Below are positions 30,043-40,025 of a stretch of 64,000 nucleotides of DNA, piece after piece; the stretch's first letter is position 1, and each line of letters opens with the position of its first letter. Source of the stretch: Mycolicibacterium madagascariense. Its GTDB lineage: Bacteria; Actinomycetota; Actinomycetes; Mycobacteriales; Mycobacteriaceae. The stretch lies in the NCBI RefSeq assembly GCF_010729665.1, contig NZ_AP022610.1:1736001-1800000 (forward strand), read 5' to 3'. The position numbers and the translations under genes were made by a program. Under the pieces are notes generated by a model. The model saw only the letters and a program-made list of their open reading frames with translations, was not told where the DNA came from and made no database searches.

Positions 30043-31110
30043 TCAGGGCAGCCGGCGCGAGGAGATCAGGCCTTGGGTGACGTCGCGGCGCAGCGAGTCG
30101 ACGATGGAGCGCTGCCGCAGCGGTGGGCTGTCGGTGTGGGCGTCGTGCGAGACGCCGTCGAGCAGGTCGGCCAGTGCCTCGGGCGCCGACCACGACGGCG
30201 CCCAGTCGAGCTCCTGCCGTGCCCGCGAGCAGTCCATCAGCGGCACGCTGAACGCAAGGTCGAGCCAACCCCTGTCGATGTGCTGGAGGCGGGCCCGCCA
30301 GCTGACGTCGACGAGGGCGCCGAGCAGCTTGGCGGGCAGGTGAATCGGCTTGGCGCCGAGCACCTTTGCGACGTCGTCACGTCCCATCGGCGGCTCGGAG
30401 GCGAGGTTGAACGGCCCGGAGGCACGCCGTTCGACGACGCGCACGAGGGCGTCGGCGACGTCGTTGGCGTGGATGAGCGGTATGCACAGTCGGCTGTCGA
30501 GCGGCAGCACCGGCAGCTTCGGAATCATCTGCATGGGAACGTATCCCGGCAGGCCGTAGCGCATCAGTCCGCCGGCCGCGGCCCGCTGCAGGATGAAGCC
30601 CGGCCGCATCCGGGCGATGGCGATCGCCTCGTCGCCGACCCGCTTCTCGTACTCGTCGAGCAGCGTCTCGGCCGCGGACTTGTCGCGGCTGTAGGCCGAG
30701 GTCGGGATGCCCGTGGTCGGCCACGACTCGTCGACCCTGGCGCCGTAGGAGCCGGCCGCATAGGTGCCGACCGAGGACATGTGGACCAGCTGGCCGACGC
30801 CGTTGGCGTGGGCGGCCTGCAGCACCGCCGACGTCCCGCCGACGCCGAGCCGGGTCAGATACCGGGTGTCGCGGGTGGGTTGAAACCCCCAGGCCAGGTG
30901 CACTACGGCATCGACGCCGTCGAACACCCGACGCAGGTTCGCCAAGGCCTCGGAATCGGACAGGTCGACCGAGTGCCATTCGGCACGTGCATAGATGCCC
31001 TGGGGAGCCGGGGGTCGGCGCACCACGCCGACCACGTCGTGATCGGCCGGAAGTGCCCGCAGCAGCGCGGTTCCGACGTTTCCGCTCGCTCCGGTGATGG
31101 CGATGCGCAT
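30043..31110 (-). CDS. NAD(P)-dependent epimerase/dehydratase-like extended SDR
   Basis: A 355-residue protein with the extended-SDR nucleotide motif TGASGNVG (residues 6-13) and the active-site YSRDK (Tyr-x3-Lys). The C-terminal half (PFNLASEPPMGRDDVAKVLG) matches sugar-nucleotide epimerase relatives. ATG 31110 has AAGGA about 7 nt upstream. Substrate unknown. It faces an LLM oxidoreductase gene across a 329-bp gap. Confidence 0.82.
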   Translation of the reverse strand: MRIAITGASGNVGTALLRALPADHDVVGVVRRPPAPQGIYARAEWHSVDLSDSEALANLRRVFDGVDAVVHLAWGFQPTRDTRYLTRLGVGGTSAVLQAAHANGVGQLVHMSSVGTYAAGSYGARVDESWPTTGIPTSAYSRDKSAAETLLDEYEKRVGDEAIAIARMRPGFILQRAAAGGLMRYGLPGYVPMQMIPKLPVLPLDSRLCIPLIHANDVADALVRVVERRASGPFNLASEPPMGRDDVAKVLGAKPIHLPAKLLGALVDVSWRARLQHIDRGWLDLAFSVPLMDCSRARQELDWAPSWSAPEALADLLDGVSHDAHTDSPPLRQRSIVDSLRRDVTQGLISSRRLP

Positions 31111-31439
31111 GGTGAAGTCCTTCTTCGGGGACGATCCGCCGGGGCATCGACGCGATCGTGGTCGCCCGAACGATGCGGACGACTGGCGGTCGTAGTCGCA
31201 TACCCGGGTGCTCCCGCCACAAACCCGCTGCCGCGTCGCGATCATCACCCCGCGGTGAGAGGAGTACATCGACCACGAGCGGGTACCTATCCTGCCGGGA
31301 CGCAGACAGTCCGGACTGCCTTCGTCTCAAGCCCTTGGTGGTTCCGCCCACGTGCCACCGAGGGCGCCCTCAAAAGCTATCCTGTGCAAGGACTTTCGGA
31401 GTCGGCCCGTGGGACCGGCGTGCGACGAGGGGGCTGGAC
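31111..31439. promoter_or_regulatory. Divergent promoter region between epimerase-like and LLM genes
   Basis: No gene is seen in this 329-bp gap. Two TATCCT boxes (near 31287 and 31379) could be plus-strand -10 elements, the second about 55 nt upstream of the LLM start. No convincing operator palindrome or riboswitch fold is visible. Confidence 0.3.
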
Positions 31440-32471
31440 GTGCAGATCGGAGTGGGACTCGACCGAGGCCTGGGCCTGTCGTGGGACGAGTATCGCGACC
31501 TCGGCAGGTACGCCGCCCGCCTGGGATATGACAGTGTGTGGACCAACGCGTCGAACGGGCGCGATGCCATGCACGTCTGTGCGCAATGGTCGGTGGCCAC
31601 CGCGGACGTCGTGCCCGGGGGCATCGGCACCGGCGTCTCCGTCATCCCGGTCGGCTACTGGTCACCCGCCTCGCTGGCCTCCGCGGCGGCCACGGTCGGC
31701 GAGATCTCCGGCGGTCGGTTCGTCCTTGGTCTGGGTGCGGGTGCACTGCAGGACCGCGCCTTCCGGCACTCCCTGGGCCTCGACGACCGGCTGCGACCGA
31801 TCGCCACCATGCGCGAGTGGCTGACCACCGTGCGCGGGTTGCTCGCCGGCGAGACGGTCGACCACGAGGGCAGGGCCATCACGCTGCACGGCGTCGATCT
31901 GGGCGCACCGCCCCCTCGCGTGCCCGTGGCCCTCGGCGCCCTCGGCCCCAACATGCTCACCTTGGCCGGCGAGGCCGCGGACGCCGCCGCCCTCAACTGG
32001 TGCACCCCCGAGCAGGTGAGCGCCAGCCGCGACACCGTGGCCGCGGGCGCTCGGACGGCGGGACGCGATCCCAGCGAGGTCGCGATGATCGAGTACGTCC
32101 GCATCTGCGTGGACGACGACGTCGACGTCGCCCGTCGGGCCTACGTCAGGGCCCTGATGGGATATGCGCTGGCCCGGCCGGGTGTCAACAAGACCCTGGG
32201 GTACCGCGGCCACTTCGGGCGGATGGGTTTCGACGACGCCCTCAACGACCTCGAGGACCGCCGCGACCGGGGCGCCTCCGAGTCCGAACTCGTCGATGCG
32301 TTCCCCGAGGACCTGGCGCGACTGGTGGGCTACTTCGGGCCGGCGTCGGGCGCACGGGCGGCGTTCCGTCGGCTCGCCGAGGGACTCGACGTCGCGATCG
32401 TGCGGGTGGTGGCGGCCCGCCCGGAGCCGCCGTCGATCACGGCGGTGATGGAGGCCTGCCGGCCCGACTGA
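31440..32471 (+). CDS. LLM-class (probably F420-dependent) oxidoreductase
   Basis: A 343-residue luciferase-like TIM-barrel protein: VQIGVGLDRGLGLSWDEYRDLG, the typical TGVSVIPVGYWSPASLASAAATVGEI-type strand, [16 protein letters not shown] and PPPRVPVALGALGPNML. Mycobacterial LLM enzymes of this form commonly use F420. GTG 31440 follows a GAGGGGG ribosome site. Substrate unknown. Confidence 0.85.
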   Translation: MQIGVGLDRGLGLSWDEYRDLGRYAARLGYDSVWTNASNGRDAMHVCAQWSVATADVVPGGIGTGVSVIPVGYWSPASLASAAATVGEISGGRFVLGLGAGALQDRAFRHSLGLDDRLRPIATMREWLTTVRGLLAGETVDHEGRAITLHGVDLGAPPPRVPVALGALGPNMLTLAGEAADAAALNWCTPEQVSASRDTVAAGARTAGRDPSEVAMIEYVRICVDDDVDVARRAYVRALMGYALARPGVNKTLGYRGHFGRMGFDDALNDLEDRRDRGASESELVDAFPEDLARLVGYFGPASGARAAFRRLAEGLDVAIVRVVAARPEPPSITAVMEACRPD

Positions 32472-32488
32472 ACGACCGGTCCGACCGC

Positions 32489-32872
32489 TCAGGTCGCCAC
32501 GTAGAGCCGGGGGCCGCCGCCGTCGCGGGGGAACGCGATGGTGACCGATCCCGCCAGACGCACCGTGATGGTGGCGGGGTCGGCGGAGACGCCGGTGATC
32601 GTGCCGATCTCGTAGCGGCCGTCGTCCTCCCACACCGCCATGGCCCTGGCTCCCACGTGATCGACCGAGAGTCGATCGGCGGCGAGCTCGCCGAGCGTGT
32701 CCGGGATCGCCGGACGGGGGTGGTCCGCGGCGGCCGCCTCGTCGTCGACGAACAGCTGCCAGCCGGACGGCGGAGGGGGCCAGGCCGGGTCGGGCGTCCA
32801 GGTGGGGCTGGGGCGCCATCCCGGTGGAGGCGGCGGCCAGTTCGGCGGCGGGTTGTAACGCATCGCAGTCAT
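32489..32872 (-). CDS. Proline/tryptophan-rich small protein
   Basis: A 127-residue protein. The first 40 residues repeat PPPGW/PPPSGW units similar to the short DUF2510-type segment of actinobacterial membrane-associated proteins, but no membrane helix follows. The C-terminal 70 residues form a predicted beta domain (RYEIGTITGVSADPATITVRL). ATG 32872 has GGAG 5 nt upstream. Function unknown. Confidence 0.65.
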   Translation of the reverse strand: MTAMRYNPPPNWPPPPPGWRPSPTWTPDPAWPPPPSGWQLFVDDEAAAADHPRPAIPDTLGELAADRLSVDHVGARAMAVWEDDGRYEIGTITGVSADPATITVRLAGSVTIAFPRDGGGPRLYVAT

Positions 32873-33178
32873 CCCATCTCCCGGTCGGCGCGGCGGCGTC
32901 GGTCACCTCCACTGTGCCACCGGATGCCGACCGATGCCCGAACACCATGACGCACGGGCACTTTGGCGCTCGGCGGGAGGCGGTGAACGCTTGGCGCGCG
33001 GGCCCGCCGGTGCGCCCGCCGGGGGCGGCCCTCGAGGCCGCGGGTGCGCGGGTGACGAAGCGACGCACCGCGTTCCGCTCGGGCGCCCGTCGAGTATCGC
33101 GAATGCCCCGCGCGCACCGGGTGGCGAACATAGACTCGCCAGGGCCACGAATGGTCGTGGCGGCGAGGAGATGACGCC

Positions 33179-33478
33179 ATGGGTCAGTTCACGAAGTCAT
33201 GGGTGGCCGGTCTCGGAATGCTCGCGGTGCTGGCGGCGGTGCCGACGGCGATCGCGACGATCGACACCCCCGCGATCAGCCGGGCCGACGTCTGCGCCGG
33301 CGCGGGCGGCAGGCACGTCGACGTGGGCGGGTGCACCGACATCGCACGGGATGCGGCCGTCGGGGTGGCCGTGGCCGACCAGGACGACGCCGCCGCGCAG
33401 GCCGCGGCCGGGCAGCCGCCCTGCTACACGCCGGCCGGCGTGCCGTATTACACGCCGGGCGACGCTCCCTGCGGCTGA
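33179..33478 (+). CDS. Small secreted protein with signal peptide
   Basis: A 99-residue protein with a signal peptide (positive N-terminus, hydrophobic LGMLAVLAAVPTAIA, likely cleavage near residue 36). The mature part has four cysteines (ADVCAGAGG, VGGCTDI, PPCYTP and the C-terminal PCG), compatible with disulfides after export. GAGGAG lies 8 nt upstream. A TAGACT box near 33130 may be the -10 of its promoter in the otherwise empty gap 32873-33178. Function unknown. Confidence 0.7.
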   Translation: MGQFTKSWVAGLGMLAVLAAVPTAIATIDTPAISRADVCAGAGGRHVDVGGCTDIARDAAVGVAVADQDDAAAQAAAGQPPCYTPAGVPYYTPGDAPCG

Positions 33479-33484
33479 GGCGGG

Positions 33485-34885
33485 CTAGCGACAGTGCGCG
33501 CCGATCCGCATCATCGCGACCTCGTGCGGCGCGACCAGGCGACCGACGTCGCCCGGACCGGTTGTGGTGACGTGTGACCAGAGGTCGCGCACCGAATAGC
33601 ACGGTGCCGCGGGCAATCCCACGCTGCGGGCGCTGGCGGCGATGAACTCGGGGTGGTCGTCGGCGTCGTACAGCGCCACGGCCACGTCCCCTCCGGCCAG
33701 CGGCTTGACCAACACGCGCGGGTCCGCCGCGGAGGGCGTCGCGCGAGCGACCATCGGATCCTGGTCGACGGCGATGACGTCGGGGTTGGTCAGGATCGCC
33801 CGCGTCGCATCGGTCATCGACCGCACGTCGTTGCCCGCGATGAGGGGTGCCGCGAGCATGGCCCACAGCGAAAGATGGGTCCGCTGTTCGGCATCCGTCA
33901 GCGCGGGTTGCGCGGTGGCACGGTAGGCCAACTGGGCGTCCGACAGGGGGAACTTCTCGCTGAGCTTGGCCAGCCGGTCCGGCGGCACCTGGTAGGCCGC
34001 GACGATCTGCCGGTTGACGGCCAGGTGGTTGACGAAGTACTCGCTCCAGGGCAGCCCGGCCACCAGCATGTCGGGGTCGTTCGAATAGCCGGGATGACTG
34101 GCGCCCGTGACGCGCAACGACGCGGCGAACTCGTCGGGCACCCCGAGGTTGGTTCCGGTCAGGAAGGCGTCCGACGCGTCGAGCGGCGATAGCGTGCTGC
34201 GCCACACCGGAACCAGGTCGACGGTGGTGCGCGCCATGTCGGCGATGCCGGACCAGTCATGGGTCACCCCGGCGCGATGATCGCTGGAGCTGTTGGGGTT
34301 GATGCTGTAGAAGATGCGACGGCCCGTGTCGCGCAGGGCATTTCGCATTGCGGTGAAGACCTTCACCTGCTGGTCGTGGTCGGCGGCGGAGCGGCACCAG
34401 TCGTACTTGAGATAGTCGACGCCCCAGTCGGCGAAGCTGTTCGCGTCGGTCTTCTCGTGCCCACTGCTGCCGATGCGCACGTCCTGTCCGCACGTCTCGT
34501 CGAACGGGCTCGCGTAGATGCCCAACAGCATTCCGCGGTCGTGGGCGTAGGACGCCAGTGCGGCGATCCCGTGGGGGAAGGCCTGGGGGTCCGCGCGCAG
34601 CTTGCCGTCCGCGTCGCGGGTCGGCGCCGCCCAGCCCGCGTCGAGATCGACATAGCGGTAGCCGGCGTCGCGCATCCCCGAGGACACCATGGCGTCGATC
34701 GTCTGCTCGACGGTCTGCTCGGTCATCGGGATGCTGGCGTTCCACGAGTTCCAGCCCATCGGTGGCGTCAGACGGGTCGGGGCGCCCGCGTCCCTGGCCG
34801 GGCCGGCACACCCGGCGAGGGCGGCTAATGCCACCGCGAGGGCTGCGACGATCCGGAGAGGCTCGATCCGCAGCGGTGAGCGCAT
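33485..34885 (-). CDS. Lipoprotein alpha-galactosidase, GH27
   Basis: A 466-residue exported hydrolase. A lipoprotein signal ends in the lipobox LAGC with Cys26. The GH27 barrel starts PPMGWNSWN (41-49); the nucleophile is Asp162 in YLKYDWC, the likely acid/base is Asp216 in WSGIADM, and NDPDM (269-273) is the conserved loop. It should release galactose from alpha-galactosides at the cell surface. The Leloir genes and a symporter lie about 3-7 kb away, which suggests a galactoside utilisation region with the TetR/MMPL pair inserted between. Confidence 0.9.
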   Translation of the reverse strand: MRSPLRIEPLRIVAALAVALAALAGCAGPARDAGAPTRLTPPMGWNSWNASIPMTEQTVEQTIDAMVSSGMRDAGYRYVDLDAGWAAPTRDADGKLRADPQAFPHGIAALASYAHDRGMLLGIYASPFDETCGQDVRIGSSGHEKTDANSFADWGVDYLKYDWCRSAADHDQQVKVFTAMRNALRDTGRRIFYSINPNSSSDHRAGVTHDWSGIADMARTTVDLVPVWRSTLSPLDASDAFLTGTNLGVPDEFAASLRVTGASHPGYSNDPDMLVAGLPWSEYFVNHLAVNRQIVAAYQVPPDRLAKLSEKFPLSDAQLAYRATAQPALTDAEQRTHLSLWAMLAAPLIAGNDVRSMTDATRAILTNPDVIAVDQDPMVARATPSAADPRVLVKPLAGGDVAVALYDADDHPEFIAASARSVGLPAAPCYSVRDLWSHVTTTGPGDVGRLVAPHEVAMMRIGAHCR

Positions 34886-34930
34886 CTGCCGAGGATTGCC
34901 GATGACGGGCGGTTGTGCAAAGCCTGCGCG

Positions 34931-35494
34931 TCAGTCGGGCGCCGGACCGGTCAGCAACAGCTCGAAGATCGGCGCGGCCCAGCGGGACAGTTCCTCCCTG
35001 CTGAATTCGACCATCGGCTGGTTGGCCAGCACCGACCTCGTCATCGCCAGCCCGATGACGAAGGCGTCGGTCAGCGCGACCCGCTGCCGGTGGTGGTCGG
35101 GGGTGGCCGACAGCAGCGCGGGCGCCACGTTGGTCGCCAGCGTCCGGTTGAGCGTCTCGGCGGCGACCGTGCTGGTGCCTGCCGCGCGCAGCAGCGCCAG
35201 GAACGACTGGTCGTCCTCCCACACGGCGAAGTAGCGCGGCAGCAGCATGGCCGCGACGTCGTCGGCGGGCACGCCGTCCAGGTCGGGCAGATCGATGCGG
35301 AACTCGGTGGCGGTGGCGAAGAGGTCTTGTTTGCTCCCGAAGTACCGGCTCACCAAGGCCTGATCCACCCCGACGTCCGCGGCGATCGCGCGCAGCGTCG
35401 TGCGCTCGAAGCCCTCCGTGGCGAACCGGGTCCTGGCCGCGGCGAGGATGTCGGCGCGCGTCTGGGCGGCGTTGCGAGGACGTGGTGTCGTCAT
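34931..35494 (-). CDS. TetR-family regulator divergent from MMPL transporter
   Basis: A 187-residue protein with N-terminal HTH TTLRAIAADVGVDQALVSRYFGSK (about 31-55) and a short C-terminal ligand domain. It is transcribed away from the MMPL gene at 35588 with two palindromes in the 93-bp gap, so it is probably the local repressor. ATG 35494 is the first in-frame start. Ligand unknown. Confidence 0.85.
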   Translation of the reverse strand: MTTPRPRNAAQTRADILAAARTRFATEGFERTTLRAIAADVGVDQALVSRYFGSKQDLFATATEFRIDLPDLDGVPADDVAAMLLPRYFAVWEDDQSFLALLRAAGTSTVAAETLNRTLATNVAPALLSATPDHHRQRVALTDAFVIGLAMTRSVLANQPMVEFSREELSRWAAPIFELLLTGPAPD

Positions 35495-35508
35495 CCGAAG
35501 AACTGTAT

Positions 35509-35571
35509 GTCAGCCACTGTTGACGCGGCTCGAACCCGCGCGTAGCGTGCCAAGTCATCAACCGATGACTT
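35509..35571. promoter_or_regulatory. Operators in the TetR/MMPL divergent gap
   Basis: GTCAGC-CACT-GTTGAC (35509-35524, one mismatch) and a perfect 20-bp palindrome AAGTCATC-AACC-GATGACTT (35552-35571). The first resembles the mmpS-mmpL operator at 28906-28922. The second lies just upstream of the MMPL start and is the best candidate for the local TetR. Confidence 0.6.
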
Positions 35572-35587
35572 AAGGGATGGTGGCTCC

Positions 35588-37885
35588 GTGAGCGGTGGCA
35601 ACGGACGGACCGGCACGGTCATCGCGCCGACGGAGGACCCCGGGGCGAGCGCGCCACCGCGCGGCCTCCTGCAGCGCATCGCGGGTCTGGCGATCGCCGC
35701 CCCCAAGCGCACCCTCGCCGTCGCGGTCGTCCTGATGGCCGCCGCGGGCGTGTTCGGCATCCCGGTCGCCGACAGCCTCTCGGCGGGCGGCTTCGGTGAC
35801 CCCACGTCGGAATCGGCCCGGGCCACCGCGGCGTTGGTCGACGACTTCGGGCAGGGTGACGTTCAACTGGTGTTCCTGGTGTCGGCCCCTGGCGGCGCCA
35901 ACGGTCCGGCGGCGCGGCGCGTCGGCACCGAGATCGCCGCCCAACTGGCGGCCTCGCCGCACGTGACGAGCGTGTCCTCGGCGTGGACCGCACCACGGCA
36001 GGCCGCCGCCTCGCTCGTCAGCAGAGACGGCGCGGCAGGTCTGATCGTCGCGGGCGTCGGAGGCGGTGAGAGTCGGGCGCAGGCCTACGCCGAGGACCTG
36101 TCGAACCGGTTCGCCCGCGACCGCGACGGCGTCACCGTCCGGGCCGGCGGCGTGGCGATGGTCAACGCGCAGATCACCGCCCAGGCGCAGCACGACGTCA
36201 TGGTCATGGAGGCCATCGCCATTCCGCTCAGCTTCCTGGTGTTGGTCTGGGTGTTCGGCGGTCTGCTCGCCGCGGCGCTGCCGGTCGCGGTCGGCGGCAT
36301 GTCGATCCTCGGCGCGCTGGCGGTGCTGCGCCTCATTACGTTCGCGACCGACGTGTCGATCTTCGCGCTCAACCTGAGCACGGCTCTCGGGCTGGCCCTG
36401 GCGATCGACTACACGCTGCTCATCATCAGCCGCTACCGCGACGAAATCGCCGGCGGCGCAGCGCGAGACGACGCTCTGCTGCGCACCATGGCGACCGCTG
36501 GGCGCACCGTGGTGTTCTCCGCCACGACGGTCGCGCTGTCGATGGCCGCGATGATCCTGTTCCCCATGCACTTCTTGAAGTCCTTCGGCTACGCGGGCAT
36601 CGCGACCGTCGCGTTCACCGCCATCGCCGCCGTCGTGGTCACCCCCGCCGCGATCGTCCTGCTCGGCGATCGCGTCATCGGTGGGCGCGCGTCGGTTCCG
36701 ACGACCGTCGAGCGGCAGTTCTGGTACCGCACGACGACGTTCGTCATGCGCCGCGCGCTGCCCGTCGGCCTCGCCGTCGTCGCGGTGCTCCTGCTGGTCG
36801 GGCTCCCGTTCCTCGGCGTCCGATGGGGCTTTCCGGACGACCGGGTGCTGCCGGCATCGGCGTCCGCCCGCGAGGTCGGTGACCAGTTGCGGCGGGACTT
36901 CGCGACCGACTCCACCACCGCGGTCAGCGTCGTCGTCCCCGACGCCACTGGCATCGCCGCCGGGGAGATGACGCGGTACGCCCTCGATCTGTCGCGGGTG
37001 CCCGACGTGTCGGCGGTGTCGGCTCCGACGGGCACGTTCGTCGACGGCAGACCGGTCGGACCGCCGTCGGCGCCAACGGGATTCGCCCATGGGCGTGCGC
37101 TGGTGACCGTCAGCTCCACGGCGCCGCTGTTCTCCGATCGCTCCGAGGCGCAACTGGACCGGCTGCACGCGGTGCCCACCCCCGGCGGCCGGACCGTCGA
37201 ACTGACGGGCACGGCGCAGACCAACCGGGACAGCGTGCACGCCATCACCTCTCGCCTGCCCTACGTCCTCGGCCTGATCGCCGTCATCACGTTCGGCCTG
37301 CTCTTCCTGCTCACCGGCAGCGTGGTGCTCCCACTCAAGGCCCTGGTGCTCAACGTCCTGTCGCTGACGGCGGCGTTCGGTGCGATCGTGTGGATCTTCC
37401 AGGACCACCACCTCGGTGGGCTTGGCACCGCATCGACGGGAACCCTCGTCGCGAACATGCCGGTCCTGTTGTTCTGCATCGCATTCGGCCTGGCGATGGA
37501 CTACGAGGTCTTCGTCGTCTCCCGCATCCGCGAGTTCTGGCTGGCCTCGGGGCGCACGCCCGCCGACCACCGCGAGAGTGTCGCACTCGGAATCTCCCGC
37601 ACCGGACGCGTCGTCACGGCGGCCGCGCTCGTCATGTCGATCTCGTTCGCGGCGTTGATCGCCTCGCACGTGTCGTTCATGAGGATGTTCGGCGTGGGTC
37701 TGACGCTCGCCGTCGTCGTGGACGCCACCCTGGTCCGGATGGTGCTGCTGCCCGCCTTCCTGCAGCTGCTGGGCACCCGATCCTGGTGGGCGCCAACGTC
37801 ATTGGCTCGGCTTCACGCCCGGTTCGGCATCTCGGAGGGGCCCGCCCCGGCGCCCGCCTCGGTGAGGGCGATCGACGGCGCGTGA
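35588..37885 (+). CDS. MMPL/RND-family membrane transporter
   Basis: A 765-residue RND protein with two periplasmic domains and about 12 TMs. TM4 and TM10 carry Asp-Tyr pairs ([18 protein letters not shown] and [16 protein letters not shown]). It lacks an MmpS partner and is shorter than the 953-residue MmpL, resembling the actinobacterial MMPL drug/lipid exporters. GTG 35588 lies just downstream of the palindrome pair. Its last 73 bases overlap the 3' end of galK on the other strand. Cargo unknown. Confidence 0.88.
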   Translation: MSGGNGRTGTVIAPTEDPGASAPPRGLLQRIAGLAIAAPKRTLAVAVVLMAAAGVFGIPVADSLSAGGFGDPTSESARATAALVDDFGQGDVQLVFLVSAPGGANGPAARRVGTEIAAQLAASPHVTSVSSAWTAPRQAAASLVSRDGAAGLIVAGVGGGESRAQAYAEDLSNRFARDRDGVTVRAGGVAMVNAQITAQAQHDVMVMEAIAIPLSFLVLVWVFGGLLAAALPVAVGGMSILGALAVLRLITFATDVSIFALNLSTALGLALAIDYTLLIISRYRDEIAGGAARDDALLRTMATAGRTVVFSATTVALSMAAMILFPMHFLKSFGYAGIATVAFTAIAAVVVTPAAIVLLGDRVIGGRASVPTTVERQFWYRTTTFVMRRALPVGLAVVAVLLLVGLPFLGVRWGFPDDRVLPASASAREVGDQLRRDFATDSTTAVSVVVPDATGIAAGEMTRYALDLSRVPDVSAVSAPTGTFVDGRPVGPPSAPTGFAHGRALVTVSSTAPLFSDRSEAQLDRLHAVPTPGGRTVELTGTAQTNRDSVHAITSRLPYVLGLIAVITFGLLFLLTGSVVLPLKALVLNVLSLTAAFGAIVWIFQDHHLGGLGTASTGTLVANMPVLLFCIAFGLAMDYEVFVVSRIREFWLASGRTPADHRESVALGISRTGRVVTAAALVMSISFAALIASHVSFMRMFGVGLTLAVVVDATLVRMVLLPAFLQLLGTRSWWAPTSLARLHARFGISEGPAPAPASVRAIDGA

Positions 37886-38925
37886 TGACCGGCCGCGGCC
37901 ACCGCCCGCCGCACGGCGTCGGCGACCTCGGTCCACCGCTCGTGGGCGACCAGTGCGATGACGCAGCCGCCGAAACCGCCGCCCGTCATCCGCGCCCCGA
38001 GCGCACCGGCGCGCACGGCGGTGTCGGCGATGAGGTCGATGTGCGGGGTGGTGATCTCGAAGTCGTCGCGCATGGAGGCGTGCGACGCCGTGAAGATCCG
38101 GCCGACCGATGCGTAGTCCCCGGCGCCGAGGGCGGCGACGACGTCGGCGACCCTCCGGTTCTCGGTCAGGACGTGCCTGGCGCGCCGGGCGTCGACGGGA
38201 TCCGCGATACCGCGCAGGGCATCCTCGCCGCGGTCCTGGACGTCGCGGAGCGACGTCACCCCGAGGTCGGCCGCCGCCCGCTCGCACGCGGTGCGCCGGG
38301 CGGCGTACTCGCCCCCGGCATGCTGGTGTGGCGCCATCGAATTGATCAGCAGCAGAACCACACCCGCGGCAGCGGGGTCGAAGGGCACCGGGCGGACGCC
38401 GTCGTCGAGGAAGTCGATGAGTAGTGCGTGCCGGGGCTCGCCGCACAGTGACGCCAGCTGATCCATCAAACCCGTTGGCGCGCCTACATATTCGTTCTCT
38501 GCGCGCTGCGCGAGCCGGGCCTGCTCGACGCGCCCGATGGACAGACCGGCCGCGGTGGCCAGCGCCCCGAGCGCAGCGCATTCCAGCGCTGCCGACGACG
38601 CGAGCCCGGAGCCCATCTCGACACCGCTGCTGATCGACATCTCGCCACCGGGCACCGAATGCCCGGCGTCGCGCAGTGCCCACACGACGCCCGCGACGTA
38701 GGCGGCCCATCCCCGCACCGCGCCGCGGGCGGTGTCGAGGGGAATCGTCACCTCGCCGGCCTCGTCGGCGCTGCGGACCACGACGGCGTCGCCGCCGTCG
38801 GGCCGGTAGGTCACCTCGGTGCGCTCGGGGAGCGCGATCGGCAGCGCGAAACCCTGGTTGTAGTCGGTGTGTTCACCGATCAGGTTGATCCGGCCCGGGG
38901 CGGCGTAGTGGACGGTCTCGGTCAC
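37813..38925 (-). CDS. galK: Galactokinase
   Basis: A 370-residue GHMP kinase of the Leloir pathway (galactose to galactose-1-phosphate). The galactokinase signature [19 protein letters not shown] is near the N-terminus, the ATP loop [13 protein letters not shown] is central, and the MTGGGFGGC motif is near the C-terminus. GTG 38925 overlaps the galT stop. The last 73 bp overlap the MMPL gene tail-to-tail. It is cotranscribed with galT and the DeoR gene. Confidence 0.95.
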   Translation of the reverse strand: MTETVHYAAPGRINLIGEHTDYNQGFALPIALPERTEVTYRPDGGDAVVVRSADEAGEVTIPLDTARGAVRGWAAYVAGVVWALRDAGHSVPGGEMSISSGVEMGSGLASSAALECAALGALATAAGLSIGRVEQARLAQRAENEYVGAPTGLMDQLASLCGEPRHALLIDFLDDGVRPVPFDPAAAGVVLLLINSMAPHQHAGGEYAARRTACERAAADLGVTSLRDVQDRGEDALRGIADPVDARRARHVLTENRRVADVVAALGAGDYASVGRIFTASHASMRDDFEITTPHIDLIADTAVRAGALGARMTGGGFGGCVIALVAHERWTEVADAVRRAVAAAGHHAPSIALTEAGAGAGPSEMPNRA

Positions 38926-40025
38926 GCGAGCTCCCGGAGTCGGGCAGCGACGGACTCTGGGGTCACGTCGCTGATGAAGGCGTCCATGGCCGACTCGGAG
39001 CCGGCCAGGAACTTGAGCTTGGTGGCACTGCGGCGCACCGACATCAGCTCGACGTGGAAGTAGCCCTCCCGCTGGGACTCTGAGTCGCGGTACTGGTGCA
39101 GCGCCGAGATGTAGGGCAGCGGGGTGGGATACATGCGGTCGAACCGCCGCAGTACGTCGCAGTAGACGGCGGCGAACCCGTCCAATTCGGCCTCCGTGAG
39201 CTCACCGAGGTTGCGCACGAAGCGATTTGGATACAGGTGCACCTCGACGGGCCAGCGCGCGGCGAACGGCACGAACGCGGTGAACGACTCCGTCCTGGCG
39301 ATCACCCGGCTGCCGTCGGCCACCTCGTCGGCGAGGATGTCGGCGAACAGGTTGCTGCCGTGGCGTTCGGCGTGAGCCCTGGCGGCGGCGAGCATGTGCG
39401 CGGTGCGCGGCGTGAGATAGGGATAGCCGTAGATCTGGCCGTGCGGATGGGTCAGCGTCACACCGATCTCCTCGCCCCGGTTCTCGAAGCAGAACACCTG
39501 CTCGATGCCGGGGCGGCCCATCAGGTCGTGGGTGCGGTCGCGCCAGGCGTCGACGACGAGCCGGGCGTGGGGGAGGGCCAGGTCGGCGAACGAGGCGGTG
39601 TGACTGCTCGAGAACGAGATGACCTCGCAGCGACCATGTCCCGGGGCGTCGACGAAGCCACCGCCGTCACCGTCGGGCAGCGTGAAGGCCCGCCCGTCGG
39701 CGCCCGAGAGGCTGGGGAAGCGGTTCTCGAACACCACGACGTCGTAGTCGGGCGCCGGGACCTCGCTGACGTCGCCCGAGGCGCCCGGGCACAGCGGACA
39801 CTGATCGGCGTTCGGCTTGTAGGTGCGGTCCTGACGCAGCGCCGCCACCGCGACCCACTGCTGCGTCTGCCGGTCGAAGCGCAACTGCGACAACCGTTCT
39901 CCGCGCGGCGGCAGCGGTCGCAGGTCGGGGACCGGCGCGGGTTCGTGGCCGGGCAGCGAGAAGAACAGCAGTTCGCGACCGTCGGCCAGCCGCCACCGCG
40001 TGGGCTGATTCGTCACCGCGGTCAC
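38922..40025 (-). CDS. galT: Galactose-1-phosphate uridylyltransferase
   Basis: A 367-residue Leloir enzyme that exchanges UDP between glucose- and galactose-1-phosphate. The active-site [11 protein letters not shown] motif and an N-terminal CPLC metal site are visible. In M. tuberculosis galT is split; here it is one intact frame. GTG 40025 overlaps the DeoR stop (GTGA) and the galT stop overlaps the galK start, so DeoR, galT and galK form a coupled unit. The longer upstream frame is a shadow of the DeoR gene. Confidence 0.95.
   Translation of the reverse strand: MTAVTNQPTRWRLADGRELLFFSLPGHEPAPVPDLRPLPPRGERLSQLRFDRQTQQWVAVAALRQDRTYKPNADQCPLCPGASGDVSEVPAPDYDVVVFENRFPSLSGADGRAFTLPDGDGGGFVDAPGHGRCEVISFSSSHTASFADLALPHARLVVDAWRDRTHDLMGRPGIEQVFCFENRGEEIGVTLTHPHGQIYGYPYLTPRTAHMLAAARAHAERHGSNLFADILADEVADGSRVIARTESFTAFVPFAARWPVEVHLYPNRFVRNLGELTEAELDGFAAVYCDVLRRFDRMYPTPLPYISALHQYRDSESQREGYFHVELMSVRRSATKLKFLAGSESAMDAFISDVTPESVAARLRELA

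Noticed and set aside
31111..31439. Possible riboswitch in the 329-bp gap
   Set aside because: GC-rich imperfect stems are present, but no conserved core known to me was recognised, and mycobacterial intergenic DNA often forms such stems by chance.
35570..37669. Minus-strand 699-aa frame opposite the MMPL gene
   Set aside because: Very rich in Arg, Asp, His and Gln without domain features; the plus-strand RND protein is clear.
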